DNA of 64,000 nt from Thermogladius sp023256015. Lineage in GTDB: Archaea > Thermoproteota > Thermoprotei_A > Sulfolobales > Desulfurococcaceae. Position 1 is the first letter of the stretch, and the number at the start of each line of letters is the position of its first letter. Shown here one piece after another: positions 32,242 through 41,547 of this stretch. The stretch is from assembly GCF_051131135.1 (NCBI RefSeq), contig NZ_CP151274.1, forward strand, positions 1,116,001 through 1,180,000, written 5' to 3'. The notes beneath the pieces were generated by a model that worked only from the letters and a program-made list of their open reading frames with translations, made no database searches and was not told where the DNA came from. The translations under genes were made by a program, and so were the position numbers.

Positions 32242-33264
32242 TTGAAGACGACTAGAGTGTGGGGCGGCAGGACCCTAGTCTACGTCGACGACCTCCCGCT
32301 CTTCGGGCACATAGCGTTCGGCGTCTTGGACAGGGGGACCAACGTACTCCAGGTCAGGGCCACGACCCTCTGCCCCTACAACTGCGTCTACTGCAGCGTC
32401 GACGCGGGGCCCTACTCGAGGAGGAGGCTGAGCGAGTTCGTGGTCGACGCCGACTGGTTACTGGACTGGGCGAGACTGGCGTACAGGCTGAAGAACGGGG
32501 AGGTGGTCGAGGCGTTGCTCGACGGCGTAGGGGAGCCCCCGACGCACCCGGACATAGTCCGGGTCGTGGAGGGGCTGAAGAAGTTCGTGCCCAGAGTGGC
32601 GATGGAGACGAGGGGCTTCACGCTCACTAGACAGCTCGTGGACAGGCTCTGGGACGCAGGGCTCGACAGGCTCAACGTGAGCGTCGACACTCTGGACCCC
32701 GTGAAGGCGAGGTGGCTGACCGGCGTCCCCTGGTACAGGGTCGAGAAAGTCGTGGAATTAGTGGAGTACACGGTGAGGGAGACCGGGATAGACGTCATGC
32801 TCACGCCCGTCTGGATACCGGGGGTCAACGACGAGGACGTCGCCGCGATAATAGAGTGGGGCCTCAGAACAGGCGTCGGGAAGAGGTTCCCCGGGTTCGG
32901 GGTCCAGAAGTACGAGGTCCACAAGTACGGGAGGAAGGTCCCCGGGGCTAGGGAGCCCTCCTGGAGAGAGTTCTACGACTACATCCACGCCCTTGAGGAG
33001 AGGTTCAACGTGGTCCTCGACTACAGGAAGATAGACATGGGGTTCAGGAGAGCCCCGAGGATACCGCTGATCTACAGGAGGGGCGAGGTCGTCGACCTCC
33101 ACGTGAGGCTACCAGGCTGGCTCAGGGGGGAGGCGATCGCCGTCGACCCCGAGGAGAGGGTGGTCGTCACGTTGGTCGGCGTCGAAGACTACACCCCGAG
33201 GAGGGTCAGGGCCAGAGTCGTCGAGAACCAGGACGGGATCTACATTGCCAAGCCGCTGGACTAG
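32242..33264 (+). CDS. Radical SAM protein with C-terminal TRAM-like domain
   Basis: A 340-residue radical SAM enzyme with the cluster triad Cys44, Cys48 and Cys51 (TTLCPYNCVYCSVDAGP). The core continues with LLDGVGEPPTHPD and LNVSVDTLDPVKARWLTG. The C-terminal about 60 residues (from GEAIAVDPEERVVVTLVG) look like a small beta-barrel of the TRAM type used for RNA binding, so tRNA or rRNA modification is a reasonable guess. It is an archaeal protein group without a known product. TTG start at 32242; it stands alone. Confidence 0.82.
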   Translation: MKTTRVWGGRTLVYVDDLPLFGHIAFGVLDRGTNVLQVRATTLCPYNCVYCSVDAGPYSRRRLSEFVVDADWLLDWARLAYRLKNGEVVEALLDGVGEPPTHPDIVRVVEGLKKFVPRVAMETRGFTLTRQLVDRLWDAGLDRLNVSVDTLDPVKARWLTGVPWYRVEKVVELVEYTVRETGIDVMLTPVWIPGVNDEDVAAIIEWGLRTGVGKRFPGFGVQKYEVHKYGRKVPGAREPSWREFYDYIHALEERFNVVLDYRKIDMGFRRAPRIPLIYRRGEVVDLHVRLPGWLRGEAIAVDPEERVVVTLVGVEDYTPRRVRARVVENQDGIYIAKPLD

Positions 33265-33294
33265 GCCTGCTGGGAGACGGCCGGCTCGAGGTCG

Positions 33295-34773
33295 TCACGC
33301 CTTGTAGGAGAGCGTAACAGGGTAGTACACGCACACTCCTTGCTCGTTGCCGAGGGAGCAGTACTCTAGTAGCATGCTCAGGACGCCGCTACTACCCGCA
33401 GTCGCGTAGCCCGTTAAATTGGCGACAACGTATCCGCCTGCTGGTAGTAGGACAAAGCTCGTCGAGGTCGTCTGCGCGACACCGTTGACTACTGTGATAG
33501 GCGTCGAGTCCCCACCGGGTGAGCTGAGTGTGATATTGGCTGTTAAACCGGTTAGGTTACTACTAGCAGTATCGAGGATCAGCCTAGCGTAGTAGGGCTT
33601 GGAGTCCGTGTTCGACGCGTTTAGAAAAGCGACCACCGTGTAGGAGGACGGCGAGCTGGACAAGGTCGCACTAACGCTTATCGAGGTACTGTTCGCGCCA
33701 AGCTTATAGCTTAAAGACCCGAGCACAAGGCTGTACACGTCTCCCCCCAAGATAGAGTCCGGCGCCGTGTAGGTGAGGCACGTAGTCCCGTCCGGGGTCT
33801 TAACCAGTATTTTGCCGTCTGTGCCTGTCCCGACAACTATGTCGGAGACAACGTTGAGAGACAGAGTGGCCCCGGGCGAGACCCCGGAGGAAACAAAATT
33901 GCCGAGGTTGTCCCAGACCTCAACACTGTAGCCCGCGGGTATGTTAGAGAAGAAAATGTACCTGGGGTCGGAGACGGAGATGATGAAGTCGTCGAATACC
34001 GAAGACGCGACATCGACGATTAACCCTATGTATCCGGGCGTGAATTGTACCGAATACGTTACTAGGGCAAGCAAGTTCCCCGAGACGTCGTAGACTCTCG
34101 CTTGGAGATCGAGAGTTCCCGCCGAGTAGGTGTAGTTGACGACTATCACGTACCAGTTGCCCGAGGCGTAGTTGGGAATAGGCGTGGAATTCAGTAGCTT
34201 CCACGACCCAGAAAACGACCGGACTTCGAATGTCCCCCCCTTATCGTAGATCTCTATAGCTACCATCGATACCAACCCTGGGTCCAGGATAGCCAGTCCG
34301 TACCGCCCATTTCCAGTAGTGCGCTCCGTCTTCACCGAGAACCAGAGTGAGGAGTAAGATGATACGGACGAGTTATAGTAGTACTGGGATGTCTTGCCAA
34401 TGCCCTTATTGTCGTCGTTTCCAGATAAACCATACCCCTTGTATCCTGTCGTGCTCGACCAAGATCCACCATTAGCTACCCATCCCGGTGGAGGATACTG
34501 CTCGAAGTCTGTGTAGTATATGGCCCCCCTGCTTGTTCTATTGAGTAACTGGCAGGCGGGTATTCCTCGTAGTGTAACTGGAGGTGCGGTCGGCTGCACT
34601 CTAGAGGTAACAGGGCTGTAGTTGAAGACTGTGGCTACTAGGGTTTGCGACGTTACTATGAGGACTAGGGTCACAAGTAACAGCAGTACAGTGTATTTTC
34701 CCGGCCTTGGTCGTGTACTGAAGGCTATCCGAGACGGCGCCGCATCGACAAACCATTGGTAGCCGCGACTCAA
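33295..34773 (-). CDS. Secreted/surface protein with concanavalin-like domain
   Basis: A 492-residue protein. A basic N-terminus and a hydrophobic helix (residues about 28-50) anchor or export it. Residues about 90-270 look like a LamG/concanavalin-like beta sandwich (YTDFEQYPPPGWVANGGSW ... FDDFIISVSD), followed by beta-rich Ser/Thr/Asn-rich repeats with many glycosylation sites. Such domains bind glycans or other surface proteins. Base and codon use are visibly more mixed and A/T-richer than in neighbouring genes, which may mean fast evolution or transfer. It has no clear operon partner. Confidence 0.72.
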   Translation of the reverse strand: MSRGYQWFVDAAPSRIAFSTRPRPGKYTVLLLLVTLVLIVTSQTLVATVFNYSPVTSRVQPTAPPVTLRGIPACQLLNRTSRGAIYYTDFEQYPPPGWVANGGSWSSTTGYKGYGLSGNDDNKGIGKTSQYYYNSSVSSYSSLWFSVKTERTTGNGRYGLAILDPGLVSMVAIEIYDKGGTFEVRSFSGSWKLLNSTPIPNYASGNWYVIVVNYTYSAGTLDLQARVYDVSGNLLALVTYSVQFTPGYIGLIVDVASSVFDDFIISVSDPRYIFFSNIPAGYSVEVWDNLGNFVSSGVSPGATLSLNVVSDIVVGTGTDGKILVKTPDGTTCLTYTAPDSILGGDVYSLVLGSLSYKLGANSTSISVSATLSSSPSSYTVVAFLNASNTDSKPYYARLILDTASSNLTGLTANITLSSPGGDSTPITVVNGVAQTTSTSFVLLPAGGYVVANLTGYATAGSSGVLSMLLEYCSLGNEQGVCVYYPVTLSYKA

Positions 34774-34904
34774 TGGTTATCCCAGCCCTGTCAGAGCTAG
34801 TTTTTACAAAACAACCCCTACTTATACTATTCTCTTCGTTAACGCTATTAAAAGTCTCTAGGCTATATGGGGTGGTCCTTCTTAGTAGTTTTTGTGGTGT
34901 TGGG

Positions 34905-35615
34905 ATGGAGGCGTTGATTTTCGACTACGACGGCACTCTCAGCCCTATCGACGCCCCGAGGGAGAGGGCCTTCCCCTCCCGCGAGCTCGCGTCCGTGCTG
35001 GAGGGCCTTTCCGAGAAGTTCCTCCTAGGCGTCGCTACAAGTAAGGACTACTGGTTTGTGAAGAAGAGGGCCCCGTGGGCTAGGCTACTGGGCTTGGTCT
35101 CCGGGCTCGAGATCGTGGCGGGCGACTACTACCTGCTTGCGAGGGAGGTGGTTGAGAGGGGGGGCTCGGAGGGGCTCGAGAGGCTCGTGCACATGTACCC
35201 TTGGGAGAAGTGCGTCTTCGTGGAGGAGAAGAGGTCGCTGGAGAAGAGGCTACTGGGCGTGTCTGTAGACTACAGGGCTTGCGGTGGTGAGCCCGAGGGG
35301 CTGGGCTCGTTCCTCGACGAGGCCGAGAAGAGCGGGTTGTACGTGCTGAGGTACCGGGGCAGCCCGTTCGTCGACGTCTACGCGGCGAGGCCCGACAAGT
35401 CGCGGGTTATAGACGTGGCACGGAGGCTCTTGGGGGTCGGGAGGGTGTACTACTTCGGCGACAGCGAGAACGACGTACCAGCCTTCGAGAAGGCGGACGT
35501 GAAGGTCCTCGTCCTCCACGAGTACAACAGGCACATGGTTAGAGTTTTAAATTTCGACTACATAGTCGGGTTCGAGGACCTACACAGGTGGCTTACGGAT
35601 GTTCTTCTCCACTAG
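34905..35615 (+). CDS. HAD-family phosphatase (sugar-phosphate type)
   Basis: Start chosen at ATG 34905 (MEALIFDYDGTL), because the frame upstream to 34773 encodes an unlikely hydrophobic leader and covers the promoter region. The 236 residues contain motif I DYDGTL, motif II in GVATSKDYW, the conserved Lys/Arg (RPDKSRVIDVA) and motif III FGDSENDVPAFEKAD. This is the HAD-IIB pattern of mannosyl-3-phosphoglycerate and trehalose-6-phosphate phosphatases. It overlaps the membrane protein gene (17 bases), which overlaps a GT4 glycosyltransferase, so it may dephosphorylate a glycoside made by that enzyme. Confidence 0.85.
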   Translation: MEALIFDYDGTLSPIDAPRERAFPSRELASVLEGLSEKFLLGVATSKDYWFVKKRAPWARLLGLVSGLEIVAGDYYLLAREVVERGGSEGLERLVHMYPWEKCVFVEEKRSLEKRLLGVSVDYRACGGEPEGLGSFLDEAEKSGLYVLRYRGSPFVDVYAARPDKSRVIDVARRLLGVGRVYYFGDSENDVPAFEKADVKVLVLHEYNRHMVRVLNFDYIVGFEDLHRWLTDVLLH

Positions 35616-36234
35616 CGTCCTCTTAGACTACGTAATAGCCACCCTGATACTACTGGCAATAGTCATCGTCACCTACGTTATTGGCAGGCTCGTGAAGTAC
35701 TTCATAACCTACATGGCGGGGAAGACAGGCTTCTCGGACTGGATGATAAAGTTCCACCTGGGGAGGGCGATCCTGAGGTCGGGCATGACCGTAGGCGAGT
35801 TCTTTGGTAGGGTCTCGATGTGGGTCGTACTGGTCGCTGGAACCCTGCTCGGCCTCGCCACGTGGTTCAGCCTCGTCAACAACACTGCCGCCGCGGCTGT
35901 GATACTGGACATAGTAAACGTCTACGTCTTCGGCTTCGTGAAGGCCTTCATCGTGATAGTCGTGGGCTTCGTCCTCGTCGACGCCTTCGTAGGCTACGTG
36001 TACAAGGGCGGCGAGCCCGGCGGGACGCTCGAGTTCCTCACCCCCGTAGGAGAGTACCTCAGGCTACTCTTCTACCTGGCGGTGCTGGTCTTCGCGCTCG
36101 ACGTCGGCGGGCTAAACGTGAAGACACTGACGCAGATACTCATCCCGGTTGTTTGGGGCCTGACAGTGATAATGATCATCCTAACGGTGGGCAAGATCGT
36201 CTCCGACATCCTGGGCAGGGTTAAAAAGCAATGA
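35599..36234 (+). CDS. Multi-spanning membrane protein of unknown function
   Basis: A 211-residue protein with about five transmembrane helices (residues about 10-30, 68-90, 97-125, 150-170, 180-203) and the repeated pattern seen in MscS-associated conserved helices. No catalytic or transport motif is clear. It overlaps both neighbours (17 bases with the HAD gene, 4 with the GT4 gene), so the three are made together. Confidence 0.72.
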   Translation: MFFSTSVLLDYVIATLILLAIVIVTYVIGRLVKYFITYMAGKTGFSDWMIKFHLGRAILRSGMTVGEFFGRVSMWVVLVAGTLLGLATWFSLVNNTAAAAVILDIVNVYVFGFVKAFIVIVVGFVLVDAFVGYVYKGGEPGGTLEFLTPVGEYLRLLFYLAVLVFALDVGGLNVKTLTQILIPVVWGLTVIMIILTVGKIVSDILGRVKKQ

Positions 36235-37478
36235 ACTTCGCGAGCATAATGTACCAGTCCTCTGCCAGCAAGGGGCAGGAGCTAGTCGCGGAGCGCATGG
36301 TCAAGTTCGCGAAGAGGCTCGGCCTGGAGGCCTGGTACATCACTAGCATATACCACGACGGTATCCCTGTGGTTAGCGAGAGGGAGGCGGAGCTGACCGG
36401 TAAGAACTACGTGGTCTACAGCGAGGACCCCGCTATAAGGCTCCCAACCATAAGGGTGGCGAGCTACAAGACGACCTGGCCCCCGAGGAGGATTGTGTTC
36501 AGGGACTTCGTCACGGTACTCAACAACATAGACAAGGAGCTGGGCCTAGACTTCGTCGCGACTCACTCGACCCTGTGGAACGGGCCGGAGGAGACCGCTA
36601 GGTGGATCCTCTGGAAGAAGCTCATGAAGAGCCTTGGCGAGAGTATACCCCCGACAGTCATGGGCCACATGAGCCACTACCAGCCCCCCGACCCTCTCAG
36701 GTACTCCCTCGTAGAGAGGACCTACAGGATGGCCTGGAACACGACAGCACTACCGTCCATCTTCAAGGCCAGCTCGATGATCATAGTCCTCACCCCCCTT
36801 GAAGCTGAGGAGATGGTCACCATGGGCGCCCCACCGGACTCCATACACTTGTTCCCGGGAGGCCTCGACGACGACTTCGCGGAGCTCGTGGACAGGGCTG
36901 ACGCGGGGTCTTTCAGGGAGAGGTACGGGATACCCGAGGACGCGAGAGTAGTCGCCTACTTGGGGACTGTCGAGTACAGGAAGAACCCCCTGGCCGTTGC
37001 AAAGGTCGCGAGGCATTTCAAGGACAGGCGGGACGTCTTCTTCGTGATAGCTGGTAGACCGGGAGACCAGTGGGAGGAGGTGAAGAGGGCTGTGAGAGGC
37101 CTGAGGAACATTGTGTTGACAGGGGAGTTGAGGGACGATGAGAAGGCGGCGCTGATCAAGACCTCGTACCTGAACGTCATAATGTCTCGGATGGAGGGCT
37201 TCGGCCTCACACAGCTCGAGTTCATGTACGGCGGGGTCCCAGTGGTGACCTCGGCGGTTTACGGGCAGAAGTGGTTAGTTAGGAACGGGGTAGACGGTGT
37301 GCACGTCAACGGCCCCGACGACGTGAACGGCGCGGCGAGCGCTGTAGACGCGCTGTTGAAAGACGAGGAGAAGTGGAAGGAGATGTCGAGAAACGCCCGC
37401 GAGAGGGCGCGTGGGTTCCTTTTCAGCAAGTTAATGATGGAGCTCGTAGACAGGGCCAGGGCCGCCCTGGGCAAGTAG
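36231..37478 (+). CDS. Family 4 glycosyltransferase
   Basis: A 415-residue GT-B enzyme. The C-terminal half has VVAYLGTVEYRKNPL, the nucleotide-sugar region SRMEGFGLTQLEFMYGG (Glu-x7-Glu motif) and VVTSAVYG. The N-terminal half contains HSTLWNGPEETARWILWKK and VMGHMSHYQPPDP. Retaining GT4 enzymes make glycolipids, glycosylglycerates, sucrose or trehalose (phosphate). A partner HAD sugar-phosphatase in the same operon suggests a two-step synthesis of a soluble glycoside, though surface glycan synthesis is just as possible. Confidence 0.88.
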   Translation: MNFASIMYQSSASKGQELVAERMVKFAKRLGLEAWYITSIYHDGIPVVSEREAELTGKNYVVYSEDPAIRLPTIRVASYKTTWPPRRIVFRDFVTVLNNIDKELGLDFVATHSTLWNGPEETARWILWKKLMKSLGESIPPTVMGHMSHYQPPDPLRYSLVERTYRMAWNTTALPSIFKASSMIIVLTPLEAEEMVTMGAPPDSIHLFPGGLDDDFAELVDRADAGSFRERYGIPEDARVVAYLGTVEYRKNPLAVAKVARHFKDRRDVFFVIAGRPGDQWEEVKRAVRGLRNIVLTGELRDDEKAALIKTSYLNVIMSRMEGFGLTQLEFMYGGVPVVTSAVYGQKWLVRNGVDGVHVNGPDDVNGAASAVDALLKDEEKWKEMSRNARERARGFLFSKLMMELVDRARAALGK

Positions 37479-37545
37479 CCCCCTTTACTTCCGGGCTAAC
37501 CGTTATTTACTGGGGCGGACAATACAAGCGGGGGGAGGGCATGCT

Positions 37546-38703
37546 TTGAGGAGGACTCTGCTGGTCTTCATCCTGCTGAGCCTAGTGTCGCTAATGGCCG
37601 ACGTGGTCTACGAGGGTGGCAGGAGCGTCAGCGGGGCTTTCCTAGAGTCGCTGAAGACGCCGCAGGTCATGGTCGGCTTGATAGGCCTCGGCGAGTTCGT
37701 GGGGACGCTGCTCAGGCTCCTCAGCGGCCTCCTCGCAACCTACATGGGCTCCTCGGCCGCGCTGTGGGCTCTAACGGTGACGGGCTACACCGTGACGTGC
37801 CTGAGCATACCCCTCCTCGCGTTCGCAGCGTCGTGGGGGCAGGCCGTCCTGCTCTACACCGTGGACAGAGTGGGTAAGGGGCTGAGGACGCCGGCCAGGG
37901 ACGTGATACTCTCCGAGGTAGCGGAGCCGTTAGGTGTAGGGAAGGGCTTCGGGGTACACGAGCTCCTCGACCAGGTAGGCGCCTTCGCCGGCCCCCTGAT
38001 AGTGGTGGCGGGCCTCAGCCTGGGTGGTTACCCGCTAGCCTTCAGCCTCTTGCTCGCCCCGGGCCTAGTCGCCATAGCGCTCGTGGTCTCCTCGGCGGTC
38101 CTCTACCCTCGTGTGAGGAGTGTGGTGAAGAGGAGTGTGAGGGCGGGCATGAGGGAGCTCGGCCAGAGGTTCTGGCTCTACACCGCCTCGATCAGCTTTC
38201 TCGGTCTCGGCTTCATACACTGGTCCGTGGCGTCCTACCTCTACAAGACGTGGGGGCTCATGAGCGACGTGGAGGTGGGGCTAGCCTACACAGCCGCTAT
38301 GCTCGTCGACGCTGTAGTCGCAGTCCCTCTCGGGGTCCTCTACGACAAGCACTCGTTCAAGACCCTCCTCGTACTCCCAGCACTCTCGTCGCTGTTCGCG
38401 CTCCTCCTCTCCACGAGGCTCAGGGTGCTAGCCCTCCTGTCCTCACTGGCATGGGGTATCGTGATGAGCGGCGAGGAGAGCATTGTGAGGGCAGGGCTGG
38501 TCGGGGTGGTGGACAGGAGTCTCAGGCCCCTGGCCTACGGGCTGCTCAGCGTGCTCTTCGGCCTCTCCTGGATGGTAGGCGGCTTCGTCGTACTCGTCCT
38601 CGCCGCCTCCTCCCCGAGCCTAGTGGCGGTCTTCAGCCTCCTCTCGAGCACTGTTTCGGCAGTCTTACTGCTACGCCTCGTCCGGCTCGAGAGCCGGGGG
38701 TGA
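37546..38703 (+). CDS. MFS transporter
   Basis: A 385-residue major facilitator with 11-12 predicted helices. The cytoplasmic-loop signature DRVGKGLRTPARDVILSE (between helices 2-3/4) is typical of an archaeal/bacterial MFS group of unknown substrate. A TTG start at 37546 follows an SD-like GGGGGAGGG at 37531. GTTATTTAC (37502-37510) is the probable TATA box. It lies after, but is not coupled to, the GT4 operon. Confidence 0.85.
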   Translation: MRRTLLVFILLSLVSLMADVVYEGGRSVSGAFLESLKTPQVMVGLIGLGEFVGTLLRLLSGLLATYMGSSAALWALTVTGYTVTCLSIPLLAFAASWGQAVLLYTVDRVGKGLRTPARDVILSEVAEPLGVGKGFGVHELLDQVGAFAGPLIVVAGLSLGGYPLAFSLLLAPGLVAIALVVSSAVLYPRVRSVVKRSVRAGMRELGQRFWLYTASISFLGLGFIHWSVASYLYKTWGLMSDVEVGLAYTAAMLVDAVVAVPLGVLYDKHSFKTLLVLPALSSLFALLLSTRLRVLALLSSLAWGIVMSGEESIVRAGLVGVVDRSLRPLAYGLLSVLFGLSWMVGGFVVLVLAASSPSLVAVFSLLSSTVSAVLLLRLVRLESRG

Positions 38704-38796
38704 GGAGTAGGACAGGCGACGTCCGTTGGGGGATCTCCTCACCGCTCGGCCGCTCGACGGCTCTTCATCCAGTGTTGAAACCCTCTTTCCGCGGAT

Positions 38797-39165
38797 TTAA
38801 AGGTCCCCGCCGGCCAGGCTACGGCAAACCTCTCTCAGTGTAGCGGACTCGACCACGACGTAGTACTCCTTCCCGCTCGCACCGACCTCCACAGCCCTTA
38901 GGAGGGCTCTCAGCTCCTCCCCCGGCATACACTCTAGCAGGTACTCGAGGGCCCGGCTCAACTTGTCGAAGTCGGCTGTAGGAGTGAAACGCCTGTACAA
39001 CCCGCGGAGCGATATGGTCACCCTCTTCTGCCCCGTTACCTCCACAGCCGAGACGAGGGCCCGGCAACGAGAGGACAAGTAGTCGTGGAGGGCTTTCACG
39101 ACCAGCTCTTTGGCCTCCGAGACCAGCTCCTCGCGACACTCCGAGGTCACCGCACACCCCCTCAC
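38797..39165 (-). CDS. Hypothetical protein
   Basis: A 122-residue protein with an alpha-beta pattern (AKELVVKALHDYLSSRC ... VEVTGQKRVTISLRGLY). No family recognised. It has five Cys (in GCAV, ECREE, RCRAL, ECMPG and VCRSL), too scattered for a clear metal site. It faces nfnA divergently. Codon usage looks normal and the frame is clean, so I consider it real; a GTG at 39150 (VTSECREEL) is an alternative start. Confidence 0.55.
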   Translation of the reverse strand: MRGCAVTSECREELVSEAKELVVKALHDYLSSRCRALVSAVEVTGQKRVTISLRGLYRRFTPTADFDKLSRALEYLLECMPGEELRALLRAVEVGASGKEYYVVVESATLREVCRSLAGGDL

Positions 39166-39240
39166 CCGCTACTACACGGCTAAGCCCTACCCCGGACTCG
39201 AGAGCGCGGTGTACATAGCCGAACGTCTACTACATACCCG

Positions 39241-39249
39241 TTTATATAT
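39241..39249 (+). promoter_or_regulatory. TATA box of nfnAB
   Basis: TTTATATAT lies about 26 bases before a start point near 39270. An SD-like AGGTG precedes the ATG at 39295. Confidence 0.65.
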
Positions 39250-39294
39250 CCTTCCAATGGTAATTGTTAGGTAGGTTAAACAAAAGGTGTTAAC

Positions 39295-40119
39295 ATGTTC
39301 CGTGTGACGATGAAGGAGGACCTGAACGAGCAGGACTACTACCTTGAGGTGGAGGCCCCCCACGTCTCCAGGCACTGGAGTCCAGGCCAGTTCGTGATAA
39401 TCGTGACCCACGAGAAGGGGGAGCGCGTCCCCATGTCGGTCGCAACTATCAACGGTGGTAGGGTGGGGATGTTCATTAAGAAGCTAGGGAAGACCTCGGT
39501 TGAGCTCTACAGAGATTTCAAGGTGGGGAGCTCGCTGTATGCTGTAGCGGGCCCTCTAGGTAGGCCCCTGAAGCTGGAGAGCTACGGGACAGTCGTGCTG
39601 GCGTCAGACGCCGTCTGCGGCCACGCCGAGCAGCTGGGTCTCGCCCAGGAGCTCGCCAAGCTGGGCAATAAGGTGATTTCGATCCAGACCTTCAAGACCG
39701 AGAAGGAGGTGTACCCCGAGAAGTACTTGGCCAAGAAGTACGTTGACGAGCACTTCATAACGACGCTAGACGGCACGGCCGGGTACAAGGGGCACTACAT
39801 CGACTTGCTGAGGGAGCTCTTGGCTCGCAGGGAGGTGAAGGCCGTCTTCGCCGGGGGTGTTCTGGCCAACCTCAAGAAGCTCGCCGAGGCTACGGCGGGG
39901 CTAAACGCGAGGGTCTACGCTCTAGTTAGGACGATAATGGTGGACGGGACGGGGATGTGCGGGTCTTGTAGAGTCAGGTACAACGGTGTGATAGCCTACG
40001 CGTGTAGAGACGGCCCCTGGTTCGACGCCAGGCTGGTCGACTGGGACGACGTCCTTAGGAGGGACGCGAGGTTCAAGAAGGTCGAGAAGATCGCACTGGA
40101 CAAGTACCTGGCGAGGTGA
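39295..40119 (+). CDS. NfnA/SudB: flavin subunit of ferredoxin:NADP oxidoreductase
   Basis: A 274-residue member of the dihydroorotate-dehydrogenase-electron-transfer/sulfide dehydrogenase beta (SudB) family. It has an FAD-binding barrel (VPMSVATINGGRVGMFIKKLG), an NAD(P)-binding domain (GPLGRPLKLESYGTVVLASDA) and a C-terminal Cys motif for a [2Fe-2S] cluster (GMCGSCRVRYNGV with a later YACRDGP). Paired with the next gene, it forms the NADH-dependent reduced ferredoxin:NADP oxidoreductase, which bifurcates electrons. Seven bases separate the two genes. Confidence 0.92.
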   Translation: MFRVTMKEDLNEQDYYLEVEAPHVSRHWSPGQFVIIVTHEKGERVPMSVATINGGRVGMFIKKLGKTSVELYRDFKVGSSLYAVAGPLGRPLKLESYGTVVLASDAVCGHAEQLGLAQELAKLGNKVISIQTFKTEKEVYPEKYLAKKYVDEHFITTLDGTAGYKGHYIDLLRELLARREVKAVFAGGVLANLKKLAEATAGLNARVYALVRTIMVDGTGMCGSCRVRYNGVIAYACRDGPWFDARLVDWDDVLRRDARFKKVEKIALDKYLAR

Positions 40120-40125
40120 GCTGTC

Positions 40126-41547
40126 TTGTCCCGAGTAGTCAAGAAGAGGTTTACACCTAAGGTCCTGCCCGTAAGCGAGAGGCTGAGGAGCTTCGGCGAG
40201 GTGGTCCTGGGCTACGACTACGAGACCTCTGTTAGAGAGGCCTCGAGGTGCCTCCGCTGCCCCCTCTGGTTCGCCCCGTGCACTAAGGCGTGCCCGTTGA
40301 GGGTCAAAGTCCCGGCCTTCCTAGAGTACATTGTCAAGGGGGACCTCGAGGCGGCCGCCAGGAAGGTCTACGAGGACAACCTCTTCCCCTCCATAACGGG
40401 CAGGGTCTGCCCCCAGGAGTGGCTCTGCGAAGGCAGCTGCGTAGTCTCCAAGATAGGCGAGAGCGTCTCCATCGGCCTCCTCGAGAGGTACGTCGGAGAC
40501 TACGCGAGGGAGAACGGGTTGGACGAGAAGATCCTGGCCGAGATGGTGTCCAGGAACAGCGGGGTCAAGGGGAGGGTAGCGGTGGTAGGCTCGGGCCCCG
40601 CCGGGCTGTCAGCGGCAGGCTGGCTCAGGCTTAGAGGTTACGAAGTCGTCGTATACGAGGCCCTCCACAGGCCCGGGGGCGTGCTGGCGTACGGGATACC
40701 CGAGTTCAGGCTGCCCAGGGGCGTCCTAGACCACGAGATCAAGAAGGTCGAGAACCTAGGCGTCGAGATAAGGCTGAACCACGTGGTGGGGAAAACCGTG
40801 CTGCTGAACGAGCTCTTGAGCGAGTACGACGCCGTCTTCATCGGCAGCGGCGCCGGTACACCCAAGCTACTCGACATCCCGGGCGTCGACTTGAACAACG
40901 TCTACACGGCTAACGAGTTCCTCACCAGGGTCAACCTGATGAGGGCGCACCTCTTCCCAGAGTGGGACACACCGATCAGCGTCGGGAAGACCACGTTGAT
41001 AATCGGGGGAGGTAACACCGCCATGGACGCGGCGAGGGTAGCTCTGAGGCTGGGCAGCAAGCCGGTCGTCGTCTACAGGAGGGACAGGGAGGACATGTTG
41101 AAGACGGCTAGGAGGGACGAGGTGCTGCACGCGGAAGAGGAGGGCGTGGAGTTCAGGTACTACCTGCAGCCGGTCGAGTTCCTCGGCGACGAGAACGGCT
41201 TCGTTAGGGCTGTGAGGTTCGAGGTCATGGAGCCCCTTAACGAGCTCGACGAGAGGGGCAAGAAGAAGATCGTCGGGACTGGCAGGTACGTCGAGATCCC
41301 CGCGGACACGGTGATTATAGCGATAGGGCTGGAACCCAACAGGATGCTCGCGGAGGAGAGCGGGCTGGGGTTCAACGAGGACGGGACGGTAGCCGTAGAC
41401 GACCACCTCATGACGAGCCTGCCCGGCGTGTTCGCGGGGGGCGACGCTATAAGAGGCGAGTCAACGGTCGTCGAGGCCATGGCAGACGGGAAGAGGGCTG
41501 CGGAAGAGATAGACCTGTACATCAGGAGGGAGAAGGGGCTAGCGTAG
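40126..41547 (+). CDS. NfnB/SudA: GltD-like iron-sulfur flavoprotein subunit
   Basis: A 473-residue homologue of the glutamate synthase small chain. N-terminal Cys-rich region binds [4Fe-4S] clusters (RCLRCPLWFAPCTKACPLRVKVP; then GRVCPQEWLCEGSC). Two Rossmann domains follow: FAD (VAVVGSGPAGLSAAGWL) and NADPH (TTLIIGGGNTAMDAAR), with the closing LPGVFAGGDAIRGESTVVEAM. In older annotation it is called gltA; beside NfnA it is more likely NfnB. Its last 9 bases overlap the convergent DUF84 gene. Confidence 0.93.
   Translation: MSRVVKKRFTPKVLPVSERLRSFGEVVLGYDYETSVREASRCLRCPLWFAPCTKACPLRVKVPAFLEYIVKGDLEAAARKVYEDNLFPSITGRVCPQEWLCEGSCVVSKIGESVSIGLLERYVGDYARENGLDEKILAEMVSRNSGVKGRVAVVGSGPAGLSAAGWLRLRGYEVVVYEALHRPGGVLAYGIPEFRLPRGVLDHEIKKVENLGVEIRLNHVVGKTVLLNELLSEYDAVFIGSGAGTPKLLDIPGVDLNNVYTANEFLTRVNLMRAHLFPEWDTPISVGKTTLIIGGGNTAMDAARVALRLGSKPVVVYRRDREDMLKTARRDEVLHAEEEGVEFRYYLQPVEFLGDENGFVRAVRFEVMEPLNELDERGKKKIVGTGRYVEIPADTVIIAIGLEPNRMLAEESGLGFNEDGTVAVDDHLMTSLPGVFAGGDAIRGESTVVEAMADGKRAAEEIDLYIRREKGLA

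Noticed and set aside
34773..34904. Upstream extension of the HAD phosphatase
   Set aside because: The DYDGTL motif must lie near the N-terminus; the extension runs through the promoter region and overlaps the divergent gene's start.
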